64,000 bases of DNA from positions 1 through 64,000 of the forward strand of contig NZ_JACXYU010000008.1 of NCBI RefSeq assembly GCF_014779715.1, read 5' to 3'. The notes under the pieces were generated by a model. That model made no database searches. It was not told where the DNA came from and saw only the letters and a program-made list of their open reading frames with translations. Below are positions 7,308-16,120 of the stretch, piece after piece (the stretch's first letter is position 1; each line of letters starts with the position of its first letter). The DNA comes from Streptomyces chumphonensis. Lineage in GTDB: Bacteria; Actinomycetota; Actinomycetes; Streptomycetales; Streptomycetaceae. The translations under genes and the position numbers were made by a program.

Positions 7308-9368
7308 ATGGGCAGTGAGGGGCGGGGCGAAGCAGAGCAGGGCTCCGGCGGTCAGGAGGGGAACGGCCGGCAGCCCGCGCCCGAGGCAGGCGACTCCCGG
7401 GGTCCACAGGTCCCTGGCCAGGGTGGGGCGTCAGCCCGGAGAGGCCGGCACCGCAAGGACGCCGGCGCCCCGGTGCCCCCCAGGATGCCGCGGCAGCGCA
7501 CGCGCAGCGGCCCGGTGCCGGGCGGCGAAGGCCCGCGCTCGGACAGCGCCGCCGAGCCGCCCGGTGGCGGGCCGTCGGGCGGCTCGGCGGGCGGGCGCGC
7601 CTTCGAGGACGACGTGGGCGGAGAAGGGAGTGTGCGACGAGCCCTCGCGGAGCCGGTGGGGGACGACGAGCTGGTGACCCGCATGCGCGACGGGGACACC
7701 GCCGCGTACGACGAGGTCTACCGCCGCCATGCGGACGCCGTGCGACGCTACGCGCGGAGCTGCTGCCGGGACGCGGACACGGCGGATGACCTCACCAACG
7801 AGGTCTTCGCGCGGACGCTCCAAGCGGTCCGGCGGGGCAGCGGGCCGCACACGGCCCTCCGCGCGTACCTGCTCGCCTCCGTCCGGCACGCTGCGGCGGC
7901 CTGGGCGCGCACGACGCGGCGTGAGCATCTCGTCGAGGACTTCGCGGCGTTCTCCGTGGCGGCGGCCGGCGGGCGGGGCGCTGCGGCGGACGAGACGCTC
8001 ACGTTCGGTGCCGAGGTCCAGGCGATGCACGAGGCCGAACACTCCATGGTCGTGCAGGCGTTCCGCACCCTGCCCGAGCGATGGCAGACGGTGTTGTGGC
8101 ACACCACGGTCGAGGAGTCCCCTCCGAGCGAGGTGGCGCCTCTGCTCGGGCTGTCCGCCAACGCGACGGCGGTCCTCGCCCACCGGGCGCGGGAGGGGCT
8201 CAAGCAGGCGTACCTCCAGGCACACGTCAGCCGGTCGCTCACCGCGGACGCGGAGTGCGCCCGCTATGCCGACCGGATCGGCGCGTTCACCCGGGGCGGT
8301 CTGCGCACCCGGGCCGAGCGCGGGCTGCGCCGGCATCTGGAGGAGTGCGCCCGCTGCCGCACGGCCGCGTTGGAGGTGGGCGACGTCAACACGCGGTTGC
8401 GGGCGCTGCTGCCGGTGGCCGTCATCGGCTGGTTCGCCGCCTCCTATGCCGTCAAGGCGGCCTCCGGGGCGATGGGCGGTGCGGGAGCCGTCGCGGCGGC
8501 GGGCAGTGCCGCAGCGGCCGGCGGTGTCGCGGGCTCGGGTGGCTCGGCCGGGGCCGGCGGTGCCGTGGCCGAGGGGCTGGGCGCTCCGGCGAAGGCCGGG
8601 ATCGCAGCGGGGGCGCTGGCGGCCGCCGCCGCGGCCGCCGCCTTGGTGCTCGCGCTCGCCGGCAGCCCACGGCAGGCCGAGCCGCCGCCCCCGCAGGCCG
8701 CGCCCTCGGCCGCGCCCAGCACACCCCTCCGGACGCCCGAACCCGCGCCCCCGGACGTCCCGGAGCCGGAGCCCGAGCCGGATCCCGTCGCCGTTCCGGT
8801 GCCGCCACCGCCCGACCCTGAGCCCAGCCCTCGACCATCCCGCACGGTGGCGCCACCGCCTCCCTCGCCGGAACCCGTTCCGACGCGGCAGAGCCCGTCC
8901 CCGAGACCCTCGCCGTCGCCCGCCCCCGCCGGCTACCCCCTGGCGGACTTGCCGTACGACGTTCTGAGCGGCACCTCCGCTCCCGAGCATCCGGCCCTGC
9001 TCCTGGCGCGGAGCAGCCCGGTGTGGCCGCGTTCCGGCCTGCGCATCGCCGAACGACGCTACGCCCACGGCATCACCGTCCAGGCCCCCTCCTCCGTCCT
9101 CGTCCGCCTGGGCGGGGCGTGCGTCGGGTACCAGGCGCTGGCCGGGGTTGACGACCTGACGATGGGGCTGGGCGCGGTGCGCTTCGTCGTCTCCGGTGAC
9201 GGACGGGAGCTGTGGCGGTCCGGCGTGGTGAGCGGCGGCGAGCCGCCGGTACGTGTGGACGTTCCGGTGCCCGGGGTGGAGACGTTGCGCCTGACCGTGG
9301 AGCCGGTCGGCCCGTACGGTCACGTGGCGCAGGCGGACTGGGCGCAGTCCGTGGTCTCCTGCCGCTGA
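7308..9368 (+). CDS. ECF-like sigma factor fused to zinc finger, membrane segments and NPCBM domain
   Basis: A 686-residue multidomain protein. Residues 1-110 are disordered. Residues 118-305 are a sigma-70 region 2 (DELVTRMRDGDTAAYDEVYRRH) and region 4 (FRTLPERWQTVLWHTTVEE, then GLSANATAVLAHRAREGLK). A zf-HC2 anti-sigma-like finger follows (C318, H343, C347, C350). Hydrophobic segments are near 368-385 and about 430-455, then a Pro-rich linker. The C-terminal ~140 residues look like an NPCBM carbohydrate-binding module (RYAHGITVQAPSSVLVRL, GDGRELWRSGVV). This suggests a membrane-tethered sigma factor sensing the outside directly. A second start, GTG 7632, has a strong GGAGAAGGGAG site and would drop the disordered leader (578 residues). 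No separate anti-sigma gene is adjacent. Confidence 0.85.
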   Translation: MGSEGRGEAEQGSGGQEGNGRQPAPEAGDSRGPQVPGQGGASARRGRHRKDAGAPVPPRMPRQRTRSGPVPGGEGPRSDSAAEPPGGGPSGGSAGGRAFEDDVGGEGSVRRALAEPVGDDELVTRMRDGDTAAYDEVYRRHADAVRRYARSCCRDADTADDLTNEVFARTLQAVRRGSGPHTALRAYLLASVRHAAAAWARTTRREHLVEDFAAFSVAAAGGRGAAADETLTFGAEVQAMHEAEHSMVVQAFRTLPERWQTVLWHTTVEESPPSEVAPLLGLSANATAVLAHRAREGLKQAYLQAHVSRSLTADAECARYADRIGAFTRGGLRTRAERGLRRHLEECARCRTAALEVGDVNTRLRALLPVAVIGWFAASYAVKAASGAMGGAGAVAAAGSAAAAGGVAGSGGSAGAGGAVAEGLGAPAKAGIAAGALAAAAAAAALVLALAGSPRQAEPPPPQAAPSAAPSTPLRTPEPAPPDVPEPEPEPDPVAVPVPPPPDPEPSPRPSRTVAPPPPSPEPVPTRQSPSPRPSPSPAPAGYPLADLPYDVLSGTSAPEHPALLLARSSPVWPRSGLRIAERRYAHGITVQAPSSVLVRLGGACVGYQALAGVDDLTMGLGAVRFVVSGDGRELWRSGVVSGGEPPVRVDVPVPGVETLRLTVEPVGPYGHVAQADWAQSVVSCR

Positions 9369-9372
9369 CGGA

Positions 9373-9406
9373 ACCGGTGGGCGGCGCGCGGGGGTCGGCC
9401 ACCGGT
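9373..9406. terminator. Bidirectional terminator between convergent genes
   Basis: ACCGGTGG (9373-9380) and CCACCGGT (9399-9406) form a perfect 8-bp stem in the 43-bp gap between the sigma-factor gene and the oppositely oriented cyclase-like gene. Confidence 0.6.
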
Positions 9407-9411
9407 GTGGT

Positions 9412-11592
9412 TCAGGGTGAGACGGCCAGGGGCCGGGAGGGCACGCCCCGGGAGACGGCGCGACGACGGGGTGCGACGCTGCCGGTCCAGGTGGTGCCGC
9501 GACGTTCCATGAGCCGCTTGAGCCAGAGTTCGGCGGAGACGAGTTCCGCGATGCCGTCCAGGGGCAGTTCGTCGCCCTGCACGGCGGAGTGCAGCGCGCC
9601 CCGGACGACCCTGGCGTCGAGGAGTCCGGCGCGCACGAGGTAGGAGTCGTCGAAGAGGTCCAGCAGGTCGTCGGCGTGCGTGCGCAGTCCGCGTCGGACG
9701 GCGTGGACATGGGCGGTGTGGGACGTGGCGCCCCAGCCGGGGGGCAGTTCGGCGACGCCGGCTCCGGCGAGGACGGTGCGCAGGACGGCGGCCCGGGCGC
9801 CCGGGCGGACGCGCAGGGCTTCGGGGAGTGCCCGGGCGGCGCGGACGACCTGGTTGTCGAGGAAGGGGGCGTGCAGGCGTTGACCCGTGGCGGCGGCGAT
9901 CTGTTCGAGCACCCGGTAGTCCGCGGCCTGTCGGGCGAGGGCGTCCCGGGCGCGGGCGACGCCGGGGCGTCCGCCGGGTGCGCCACTCGCACGGAGGGCC
10001 GCGGCCTCCAGGCGAACCGAGACCTCGGCCAGCGCCTCGCCGGTCATCCACCGGGCGGCGGGGCCGGGACGGCACCAGGTGAGGGCGGCCAGCGAGGCGT
10101 GGAGGGCCCCACCCGGTTCGCCGTTCGTGTCGTAGACGGCGACGTCCCGTTCGCGGAGTCGGCGCGCGGCCGTGAGGACGCCGTCCCGCTGGGAGGTGCG
10201 CGCGAGTCGGCGGGCGGCGCGGTAGACGGCGAGCGGCACGAGGACCGAACGGCCGCGCGGAGCTCCTTCCGCGACGGCCAGCGCGGCGGCCGGGCGCAGG
10301 AGGTGGCGTCGGCGGCGGTCGAGGAGGAGGTCGGCGAGACGGGCGGGGTGCGCGTCGAGCACCTGCCGGGCGCCGTAGCCGGTGAGCTGGTCGGCGCTGG
10401 CGGACGTCAGTCGGAGGCGGTGGCGGGCGAGGTCGACGAGGGAAGGGCCGGGCTCGTCGGGGAGCGGGAGTCCGAAGACGTCGTGCAGTCCGGCATAGGG
10501 CAGTGCCTCTTCGGCGCCGGGGACGACCACGTGGTGCAGCCGGGGGTCGTCGGCCACGGCGCGGGCGCGTTCGAGCTCGCCGGAGCGGGCGGCCTCGTCG
10601 ATGGCGGTGAGGTCGTTGAACGTGACGGCGAGGAGACGTTGACCCGCGGCGGTGCCGGGGGTGCCGGCGACGGTGCCGGGGATGCCGGGCAGCCCTGCGG
10701 CGAGGAGGGCCAGCGTGGCCGAGGCGGCTCCGCCGGACAGGTCGGCGCCGAGGCCGGGGGCCGTGCCGCCGCGCCGGGGGCGGCGCTCGCCGGGGCCCAT
10801 GCCGGGTACGGGGCCGGGATCGCGGTCGGGGTGCGGGCGCCGTCGGGCGCCGTCACCGGGGGTGTCGTTCGCGTCGAAGGCCGTGGCCGGCACGTGGCGC
10901 GGGGCGGCCAGGCGCACCCGGACAGCCTCGACGAGAGCGTCGCGGACGCCGCCGACCGCCTCGTCGGCGTCGACGGGCAGCGCGGCGACGACCGTCGGCA
11001 CGGCGGGCTCGTAGCCGGTGACCTCCCGGCTGCCGCCCTCGCGCAGAATCAGGGCGTGTCCGGGCGGGACGCGGTGGACGCCGGTGTAGGGAGTCGAGTC
11101 GCCGAGCGCTTCGGGGGCGTCGGGAGCGGCGAGCAGGGCGCCGAGGTGGTCGACGTCGAGCTGTGCCTCGACGAGGTCGGCGAGGGTGAGGGCGGCCGTC
11201 GCGTAGGCGGTGCCCCCGGCGAACGGCGTGTGGAAGACGGGCCGGGCGCCGGCGAGGTCCGTGGTGACGGCCACGCGGCGGCCGATGCGGACCACGGCGG
11301 TGTAGGAGCCGGGCCAGGCGGTGAGCTGACGGAGCGCGCCGCCGCGCGCGGCCAGAAGACCGGCGCGCAGTTCGGCGTCACGCGCCCCGCAGCAGCCGAA
11401 GACGGCGAGTCGCGTGCCGGACCCGGCGTCGACGACGCGGACCTCGTCGGGCCGCCAGTCGCCGACGGCCCACAGCGGGTCGTCACCGCCCCACAGTTCC
11501 TGCCCTCCGACGGGGTGAAGGGTGCTCGGGGAGAGTCCCGGCATGCTCGCCCGGCCCGCTGCGGTGCTGCTCCACCCCACCAACCACCGCAT
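9412..11592 (-). CDS. Asparagine synthetase-like / lasso-type macrolactam cyclase homologue
   Basis: About 726 residues, starting at ATG 11592 after a GAAAGG ribosome site (MRWLVGWSS). The N-terminal third resembles a class II glutamine amidotransferase domain but has Arg, not Cys, at position 2, so it should not hydrolyse glutamine; lasso-peptide cyclases share this loss. The ATP-pyrophosphatase domain has LSGGAASATLALLAA near residue 285, where active enzymes have SGGxDS; the aspartate is replaced. The C-terminus keeps the family block RLHAPFLDNQVVRAARALPE and a WGATSHTAH motif. No precursor peptide, RRE protein, leader protease or transporter lies next to it. It resembles the cyclases of albusnodin-type clusters as I remember them. 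An asparagine-synthetase-like protein of other function is equally possible. Confidence 0.72.
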   Translation of the reverse strand: MRWLVGWSSTAAGRASMPGLSPSTLHPVGGQELWGGDDPLWAVGDWRPDEVRVVDAGSGTRLAVFGCCGARDAELRAGLLAARGGALRQLTAWPGSYTAVVRIGRRVAVTTDLAGARPVFHTPFAGGTAYATAALTLADLVEAQLDVDHLGALLAAPDAPEALGDSTPYTGVHRVPPGHALILREGGSREVTGYEPAVPTVVAALPVDADEAVGGVRDALVEAVRVRLAAPRHVPATAFDANDTPGDGARRRPHPDRDPGPVPGMGPGERRPRRGGTAPGLGADLSGGAASATLALLAAGLPGIPGTVAGTPGTAAGQRLLAVTFNDLTAIDEAARSGELERARAVADDPRLHHVVVPGAEEALPYAGLHDVFGLPLPDEPGPSLVDLARHRLRLTSASADQLTGYGARQVLDAHPARLADLLLDRRRRHLLRPAAALAVAEGAPRGRSVLVPLAVYRAARRLARTSQRDGVLTAARRLRERDVAVYDTNGEPGGALHASLAALTWCRPGPAARWMTGEALAEVSVRLEAAALRASGAPGGRPGVARARDALARQAADYRVLEQIAAATGQRLHAPFLDNQVVRAARALPEALRVRPGARAAVLRTVLAGAGVAELPPGWGATSHTAHVHAVRRGLRTHADDLLDLFDDSYLVRAGLLDARVVRGALHSAVQGDELPLDGIAELVSAELWLKRLMERRGTTWTGSVAPRRRAVSRGVPSRPLAVSP

Positions 11593-11882
11593 CGTCGCCG
11601 CCTTTCGCCCATGGGCCGTCTGCCACGGGGTCCACGCCCGGTCCGCCCGGAGGCGCTCGCCGGCCCGCACGGCCGAGGACGGCCGGCGTTCCGGAATGCC
11701 CCGTGCCGACGCCCCTCCGTGTGTACCGCGGGCACGCAACTGTCGGCCCGCACCTCCTGTTTCGGCTCTCGCCTGGCCCCATGCTGCCACGCGGAGGCGG
11801 GGTGGGCGGTGGTAAGGGGGCTCGGTTGTGGACGTGTTCGGCTGCCGTGATCCCGCCGAAGGGTCTCCTCAAACCGCGATTT

Positions 11883-11899
11883 CAAGCCAACTTGGCTTG
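11883..11899. promoter_or_regulatory. Perfect 17-bp palindrome, putative operator
   Basis: CAAGCCAA-C-TTGGCTTG is a perfect inverted repeat with a single central base, about 290 bp upstream of the cyclase-like gene. Its short spacer suits a dimeric repressor site such as LacI or GntR type rather than a terminator. No matching regulator gene is adjacent. Confidence 0.5.
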
Positions 11900-12307
11900 C
11901 GCAGAAGGCACTTGTCCCAGATTCCGCGCTTCACACAACGCAACGTATATGCCAGGTACATGGACCGGACGGACCACCCCGACGTCCGCGTGCGCGCACG
12001 GTTCTGAACACACCGGCGGTCCGGGAGGCATGGATTCCTCCCGGACCGGGCCGCCACCCGCGGGGAGCAAGGTGGCGGCATTCCCCCAGCCCACTGGTGC
12101 GCGTCCAGCAGGCCGACCCACGCAGAACCCATCCAAACGCCGGGCCCCCGCCCGGCACAGAGCGCACGGCCGGGCGCACGGCCACACGGCCGGGGCTCTC
12201 GACCGACGAGACGGCGCCGTCACGGTCGCACGTCGTGTCACGCAACGGTCAATATCACGAACGCACTCCTGTACGGGGAGGAATCCCGCCAACGGGGATG
12301 CCACCCC

Positions 12308-12336
12308 TTAACGGTAGGGATCCGGCGAACTACTCT
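12308..12336 (+). promoter_or_regulatory. Putative promoter of NsdA-like gene
   Basis: TTAACG (12308-12313), a 17-base spacer and TACTCT (12331-12336) match a vegetative Streptomyces promoter, giving a start near 12343 and a leader of about 60 bases before ATG 12406. Confidence 0.45.
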
Positions 12337-12405
12337 GGGTTCACGAATGCCCCGAGCATGTTCCGCGTGCGGCGGGGCGGGCGTCGTTGTGTCAGGGGTG
12401 CGCGC

Positions 12406-13851
12406 ATGTCCAGGGAGCCACGCGGACCGAACGAGAAGCTCGGAACCGTTCTCGCCCTCGCGGGAATCAGCAACGCCGGACTCGCGCGCCGGGTCAACGA
12501 TCTCGGCGCGCAACGCGGTCTGTCGCTGCGGTACGACAAGACGTCGGTGGCGCGGTGGGTGTCGAAGGGAATGGTGCCTCAGGGCGCCGCGCCCCACCTG
12601 ATCGCCGCGGCGATCGGCAGCAAACTCGGGCGGCCGGTGCCGCTGCACGAGATCGGGCTCGCCGACGCCGATCCGGCGCCGGAGATCGGGCTGGCCTTCC
12701 CCCGGGACGTCGGTGCGGCCGTGAAGTCGGCCACGGACCTCTACCGGCTGGATCTCGCCGGTCGTCGGGGCAACGGCAGCGTCTGGCAGTCGCTGGCCGG
12801 TTCCTTCGCGGTCAGCGCCTACGCCACCCCGGCCTCCCGCTGGCTGATCAACCCGGCGGACAGCTCGGTCGCCCGGGAGGCCAGGGCCGCCCCGAACGGG
12901 CCGCGGCGGAGCGGTCCGCCCGGCTCCGAGCTGGTCCGGGTCGGCCACAGCGACGTCGCGAAGCTGCGCGAGGCGGCCGAGGAGGCCCGCCGCTGGGACT
13001 CCAAGTACGGAGGGGGCGACTGGCGTTCGTCGATGGTCCCCGAGTGCCTGCGCGTGGACGCGACACCGCTGCTCCTCGGCGCCTACTCCGACGAGGTCGG
13101 GCGCTCGCTCTTCGGGGCGACGGCCGAGCTGACCCGGCTCGCCGGCTGGATGGCCTTCGACACCGGGCAGCAGGAGGCCGCCCAGCGCTACTACATCCAG
13201 GCCCTGCGTCTCGCCCGCGCCGCCGCCGACGTCCCGCTCGGCGGCTACGTCCTGGCCTCCATGTCCCTCCAGGCGACGTACCGGGGCTTCGCCGACGAGG
13301 GGGTGGACCTGGCGCAGGCCGCGCTCGAACGCAACCGCTCCGTCGCCACGGACCGGGTGATGAGCTTCTTCCACCTGGTGGAGGCCCGCGCCCATGCCAA
13401 GGCCGACGACGCCCCCGCCTGCGCCGCCGCCCTCTCCGCCGCCGAGAGCCGGCTCGAGCGCTCCCGCGACGGCGACCCCGACCCGTCATGGCTCGACTTC
13501 TACTCGGCCGACCGCCTCGCCGCCGACGCGGCCGAGTGCTACCGCGACCTGCGCGCGCCGCGCCAGGTGCGGCGCTTCACCGAACAGGCCCTGTCGAGGC
13601 CGACGGAGGAGTTCGTCCGCTCGCACGGGCTGCGGCTGCTCGTCTCGGCCGTGGCCGAACTGGAGTCGGGCAACCTGGACGCGGCCTGCGCGGCCGGCAC
13701 CCGCGCGGTGGAGGTCGCCGGCCGCATATCCTCCGCCCGCACGACCGAGTACGTCAGGGACCTGCTGCACCGGATGGAGCCGTACGGCGACAACCCGCGC
13801 GTCGTCGAATTCCGCGAGCGGGCCCGTCCACTGCTGGCGGCACCGGCGTGA
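12406..13851 (+). CDS. NsdA/sporulation-associated TPR-type regulator
   Basis: A 481-residue cytoplasmic protein, ATG 12406 after AGGGG. The N-terminal HTH-like block (NEKLGTVLALAGISNAGLAR, then YDKTSVARWVSKGMVPQG) is the hallmark of the Streptomyces NsdA/NsdB group, followed by TPR-like helices from about residue 230 (AQRYYIQALRLARAAADVP). NsdA of S. coelicolor is known as a negative regulator of sporulation and antibiotic production. Next to trmB and lhgO, this copy is more likely the paralogue annotated as sporulation-associated protein than NsdA itself. It is probably DNA-binding and probably acts in differentiation. Family is confident, exact orthology is not. Confidence 0.82.
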   Translation: MSREPRGPNEKLGTVLALAGISNAGLARRVNDLGAQRGLSLRYDKTSVARWVSKGMVPQGAAPHLIAAAIGSKLGRPVPLHEIGLADADPAPEIGLAFPRDVGAAVKSATDLYRLDLAGRRGNGSVWQSLAGSFAVSAYATPASRWLINPADSSVAREARAAPNGPRRSGPPGSELVRVGHSDVAKLREAAEEARRWDSKYGGGDWRSSMVPECLRVDATPLLLGAYSDEVGRSLFGATAELTRLAGWMAFDTGQQEAAQRYYIQALRLARAAADVPLGGYVLASMSLQATYRGFADEGVDLAQAALERNRSVATDRVMSFFHLVEARAHAKADDAPACAAALSAAESRLERSRDGDPDPSWLDFYSADRLAADAAECYRDLRAPRQVRRFTEQALSRPTEEFVRSHGLRLLVSAVAELESGNLDAACAAGTRAVEVAGRISSARTTEYVRDLLHRMEPYGDNPRVVEFRERARPLLAAPA

Positions 13852-13995
13852 GACGCGTGCAAAGCGGGAAGGGATCGCGGTGATGCGGCGGCCCGCGCAC
13901 ACGTCCGGCGAGCCCCCCGCCGCCCAGGCGGTGGGCTCGGGCGTGACGGGTGCCGCTGCACAGTGTCAGTGCCGACCAGCATGATGGAAGACGTG

Positions 13996-15252
13996 GTGTC
14001 CGAGAACGACGACAAGCCGACCGCCCGCCCCCGCCGGTACGACTGCGACGTCCTGGTGGTCGGCGGCGGGATCGTCGGCCTCTCCACGGCCTACGCCCTC
14101 ACCCGCGCCCGGCCCGGCGTCCGCGTCGTCGTGCTGGAGAAGGAGGCGCGCCCCGCCCTGCACCAGACCGGGCGGAACAGCGGTGTGATCCACAGCGGGA
14201 TCTACTACCGCCCCGGTTCGCTGAAGGCGCGGTTCGCGGCGCAGGGCGCGGCGGAAATGGTCAAGTTCTGTGCGGAGCACGACATTCCGCACGAGGTGAC
14301 GGGAAAGTTGATCGTCGCCACCGAACGGGACGAGCTGCCCCGTCTGCACGCCCTCGCCCAGCGCGGGCGGGAGAACGGCATCCCGCTGCGCGAGCTGGGT
14401 CCCGCGCAGATCACCGAGCGCGAGCCGCACGTCACCGGGCAGGCCGCCATCCACGTCGCCACGACGGGCATCTGCGACTACCCGGCGGTCGCCGCCGCCT
14501 TGGCCCGGCTCGCCTGCGACGCCGGTGCCGAGGTCCGCTACGCCTCCCGCGTGACGGCGATCGACCGGCGGGACGGCGTCGGCGTCGCCGTCCGCACCGC
14601 CTCCGGTGCCGTCCTGCGCGCACGTGCCCTGGTCAACTGCGCGGGCCTGCACAGCGACTCCGTCGCCCGCCTCGCCGGCGACGCGCCACCGGCCCGCATC
14701 GTCCCCTTCCGCGGCGAGTACTACGAGCTCGTCCCCTCCAGCGCCGATCTCGTGCGTGGCCTCGTCTACCCGGTGCCGGACCCGGCGTTCCCCTTCCTCG
14801 GCGTCCACCTCACCCGCGGCATCGACGGCGGCGTCCACATCGGCCCCAACGCCGTGCCCGCGCTCGCCCGCGAGGGGTACGACTGGCGCACCGCGCACCC
14901 CCGCGAGCTGGCCGCCACCCTCGCCTGGCCCGGCTCCTGGCGCATCGCCCGCCGCCACTGGCGCTACGGCTCGGGCGAACTGCACCGCTCCCTGTCGAAG
15001 GCGGCCTTCACCACGGCCGTCCGGCGCCTCCTGCCGGAGATCACCGAGGAGGACCTGCGGCCGGCACCCGCCGGCGTGCGCGCCCAGGCCGTCCTGCGGG
15101 ACGGCACACTCGTCGACGACTTCCTCATCGACGAGGCCCCGCACACCGTGCACGTCCTCAACGCACCCTCTCCCGCGGCCACCGCGTCCCTGCCGATCGG
15201 CCGGGAGATCGCCGGCCGTGTCCTCGCCGGACTCGCCACGCTCGCGGGGTGA
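13996..15252 (+). CDS. lhgO: L-2-hydroxyglutarate oxidase (FAD-dependent)
   Basis: About 418 residues. It oxidises L-2-hydroxyglutarate to 2-oxoglutarate, feeding electrons onward, and repairs a by-product of central metabolism. The FAD-binding motif VLVVGGGIVGLSTAYAL is at the N-terminus. LhgO-type blocks follow: HQTGRNSGVIHSGIYY, and LINCAG-like ALVNCAGLHSDSVARLAG. The C-terminus GVRAQAVLRDGTLVDDFLID closes the DAO fold. GTG 13996 is chosen because GGAAG ends five bases upstream; in-frame ATGs at 13981/13984 and GTG 13963 lack a ribosome site. It is followed 47 bp later by trmB. Confidence 0.85.
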   Translation: MSENDDKPTARPRRYDCDVLVVGGGIVGLSTAYALTRARPGVRVVVLEKEARPALHQTGRNSGVIHSGIYYRPGSLKARFAAQGAAEMVKFCAEHDIPHEVTGKLIVATERDELPRLHALAQRGRENGIPLRELGPAQITEREPHVTGQAAIHVATTGICDYPAVAAALARLACDAGAEVRYASRVTAIDRRDGVGVAVRTASGAVLRARALVNCAGLHSDSVARLAGDAPPARIVPFRGEYYELVPSSADLVRGLVYPVPDPAFPFLGVHLTRGIDGGVHIGPNAVPALAREGYDWRTAHPRELAATLAWPGSWRIARRHWRYGSGELHRSLSKAAFTTAVRRLLPEITEEDLRPAPAGVRAQAVLRDGTLVDDFLIDEAPHTVHVLNAPSPAATASLPIGREIAGRVLAGLATLAG

Positions 15253-15299
15253 CGTCGCCCGGCGGGCCGTGCCAAGCCGCCGGTAAAATCGTGCGTACT

Positions 15300-16079
15300 G
15301 TGTCCGAGAACGCCGCACCCCGCCCGCCCGACAACCGCCGCGCCCCCATGTTCGAGCCCGGCACCGGGCCCGCCGCCGACCCGGCGGGCGCCCACCACGA
15401 CCGGCGCATCCGCAGCTTCCAGCCCCGCCGCAGCCGCGTCACCCAGGCCCAGCGCGACGCGCTCACCCGCCTGTGGCCCCGCTGGGGGCTGGACATCGAC
15501 GGGCAACGCGTCCTGGACCTGCCCACACTCTTCGACACCCTGCCCCCGACCGCCCCCGTCGTCCTCGAGATCGGCTTCGGCATGGGTGAGGCCACCGCCC
15601 GCATGGCGGCCGCCGAGCCCGGCACGGGCCTCCTCGCCGCCGACGTCCACACCCCGGGTCAGGGCAACCTCCTGCGCCTCGCGGAACGCGACGGCCTCGG
15701 CAACATCCGGGTGGCCAACGGCGACGCCGTCATCCTGCTGGAGAAGATGCTTCCCCCCGCCTCGCTGGCGGGGCTGCGCGTCTACTTCCCCGACCCGTGG
15801 CCCAAGAAGCGTCACCACAAGCGCCGCATCGTCCAGCCGCACTTCCTCGACCTCGCCGCCGTCCCCCTCGCGCCCGGAGCCCTCGTGCACTGCGCGACGG
15901 ACTGGGAGCCCTACGCGGAGCAGATGCTCGACGTCCTCACCGCGCACCCGGCGTTCGAGAACACCCGCCCCGACGGCGGCTACGCCCCCCGCCCCGCCAT
16001 CAGGCCCCTGACCCGCTTCGAGGGCCAGGGCCTGGACAAGGGCCACACCGTTCGCGACCTCCTCTTCCGACGGCGATAA
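15300..16079 (+). CDS. trmB: tRNA (guanine-N7-)-methyltransferase
   Basis: About 259 residues. It methylates G46 of tRNA using S-adenosylmethionine. The SAM site LEIGFGMGEATARMA and the signature YFPDPWPKKRHHKRRIVQ are both intact, with the substrate-binding TDWEPYAEQML and the C-terminal TRFEGQGLDKGH. GTG 15300 (VSENAAPRPP) is preferred; GTG 15291 and ATG 15348 are alternatives. Downstream is a PrsW-family gene 41 bp away, in the same direction and possibly co-transcribed. Confidence 0.93.
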   Translation: MSENAAPRPPDNRRAPMFEPGTGPAADPAGAHHDRRIRSFQPRRSRVTQAQRDALTRLWPRWGLDIDGQRVLDLPTLFDTLPPTAPVVLEIGFGMGEATARMAAAEPGTGLLAADVHTPGQGNLLRLAERDGLGNIRVANGDAVILLEKMLPPASLAGLRVYFPDPWPKKRHHKRRIVQPHFLDLAAVPLAPGALVHCATDWEPYAEQMLDVLTAHPAFENTRPDGGYAPRPAIRPLTRFEGQGLDKGHTVRDLLFRRR

Positions 16080-16120
16080 CGCCCCACGCGTCCCCCGAAC
16101 GGTCGACTAAGGTCGAGCGA

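Larger units (their letters stand above)
11593..12405. other. 813-bp gene-free region
   Basis: There is no convincing coding sequence on either strand. Open frames here are unusual in composition for the neighbours and lack ribosome sites. On the minus strand there is no stop codon in any frame between 11593 and 11868, so no separate small precursor gene can end just upstream of the cyclase-like gene. The region holds the palindrome at 11883-11899 and the promoter of the NsdA-like gene. GC drops around 11870-12010. Confidence 0.6.

Noticed and set aside
11593..11868. Search for a lasso-peptide precursor upstream of the cyclase-like gene
   Set aside because: No minus-strand stop codon in any frame here, so no separate short gene ends in this stretch, and no leader motif or Gly/Asp-Glu core was seen further upstream.
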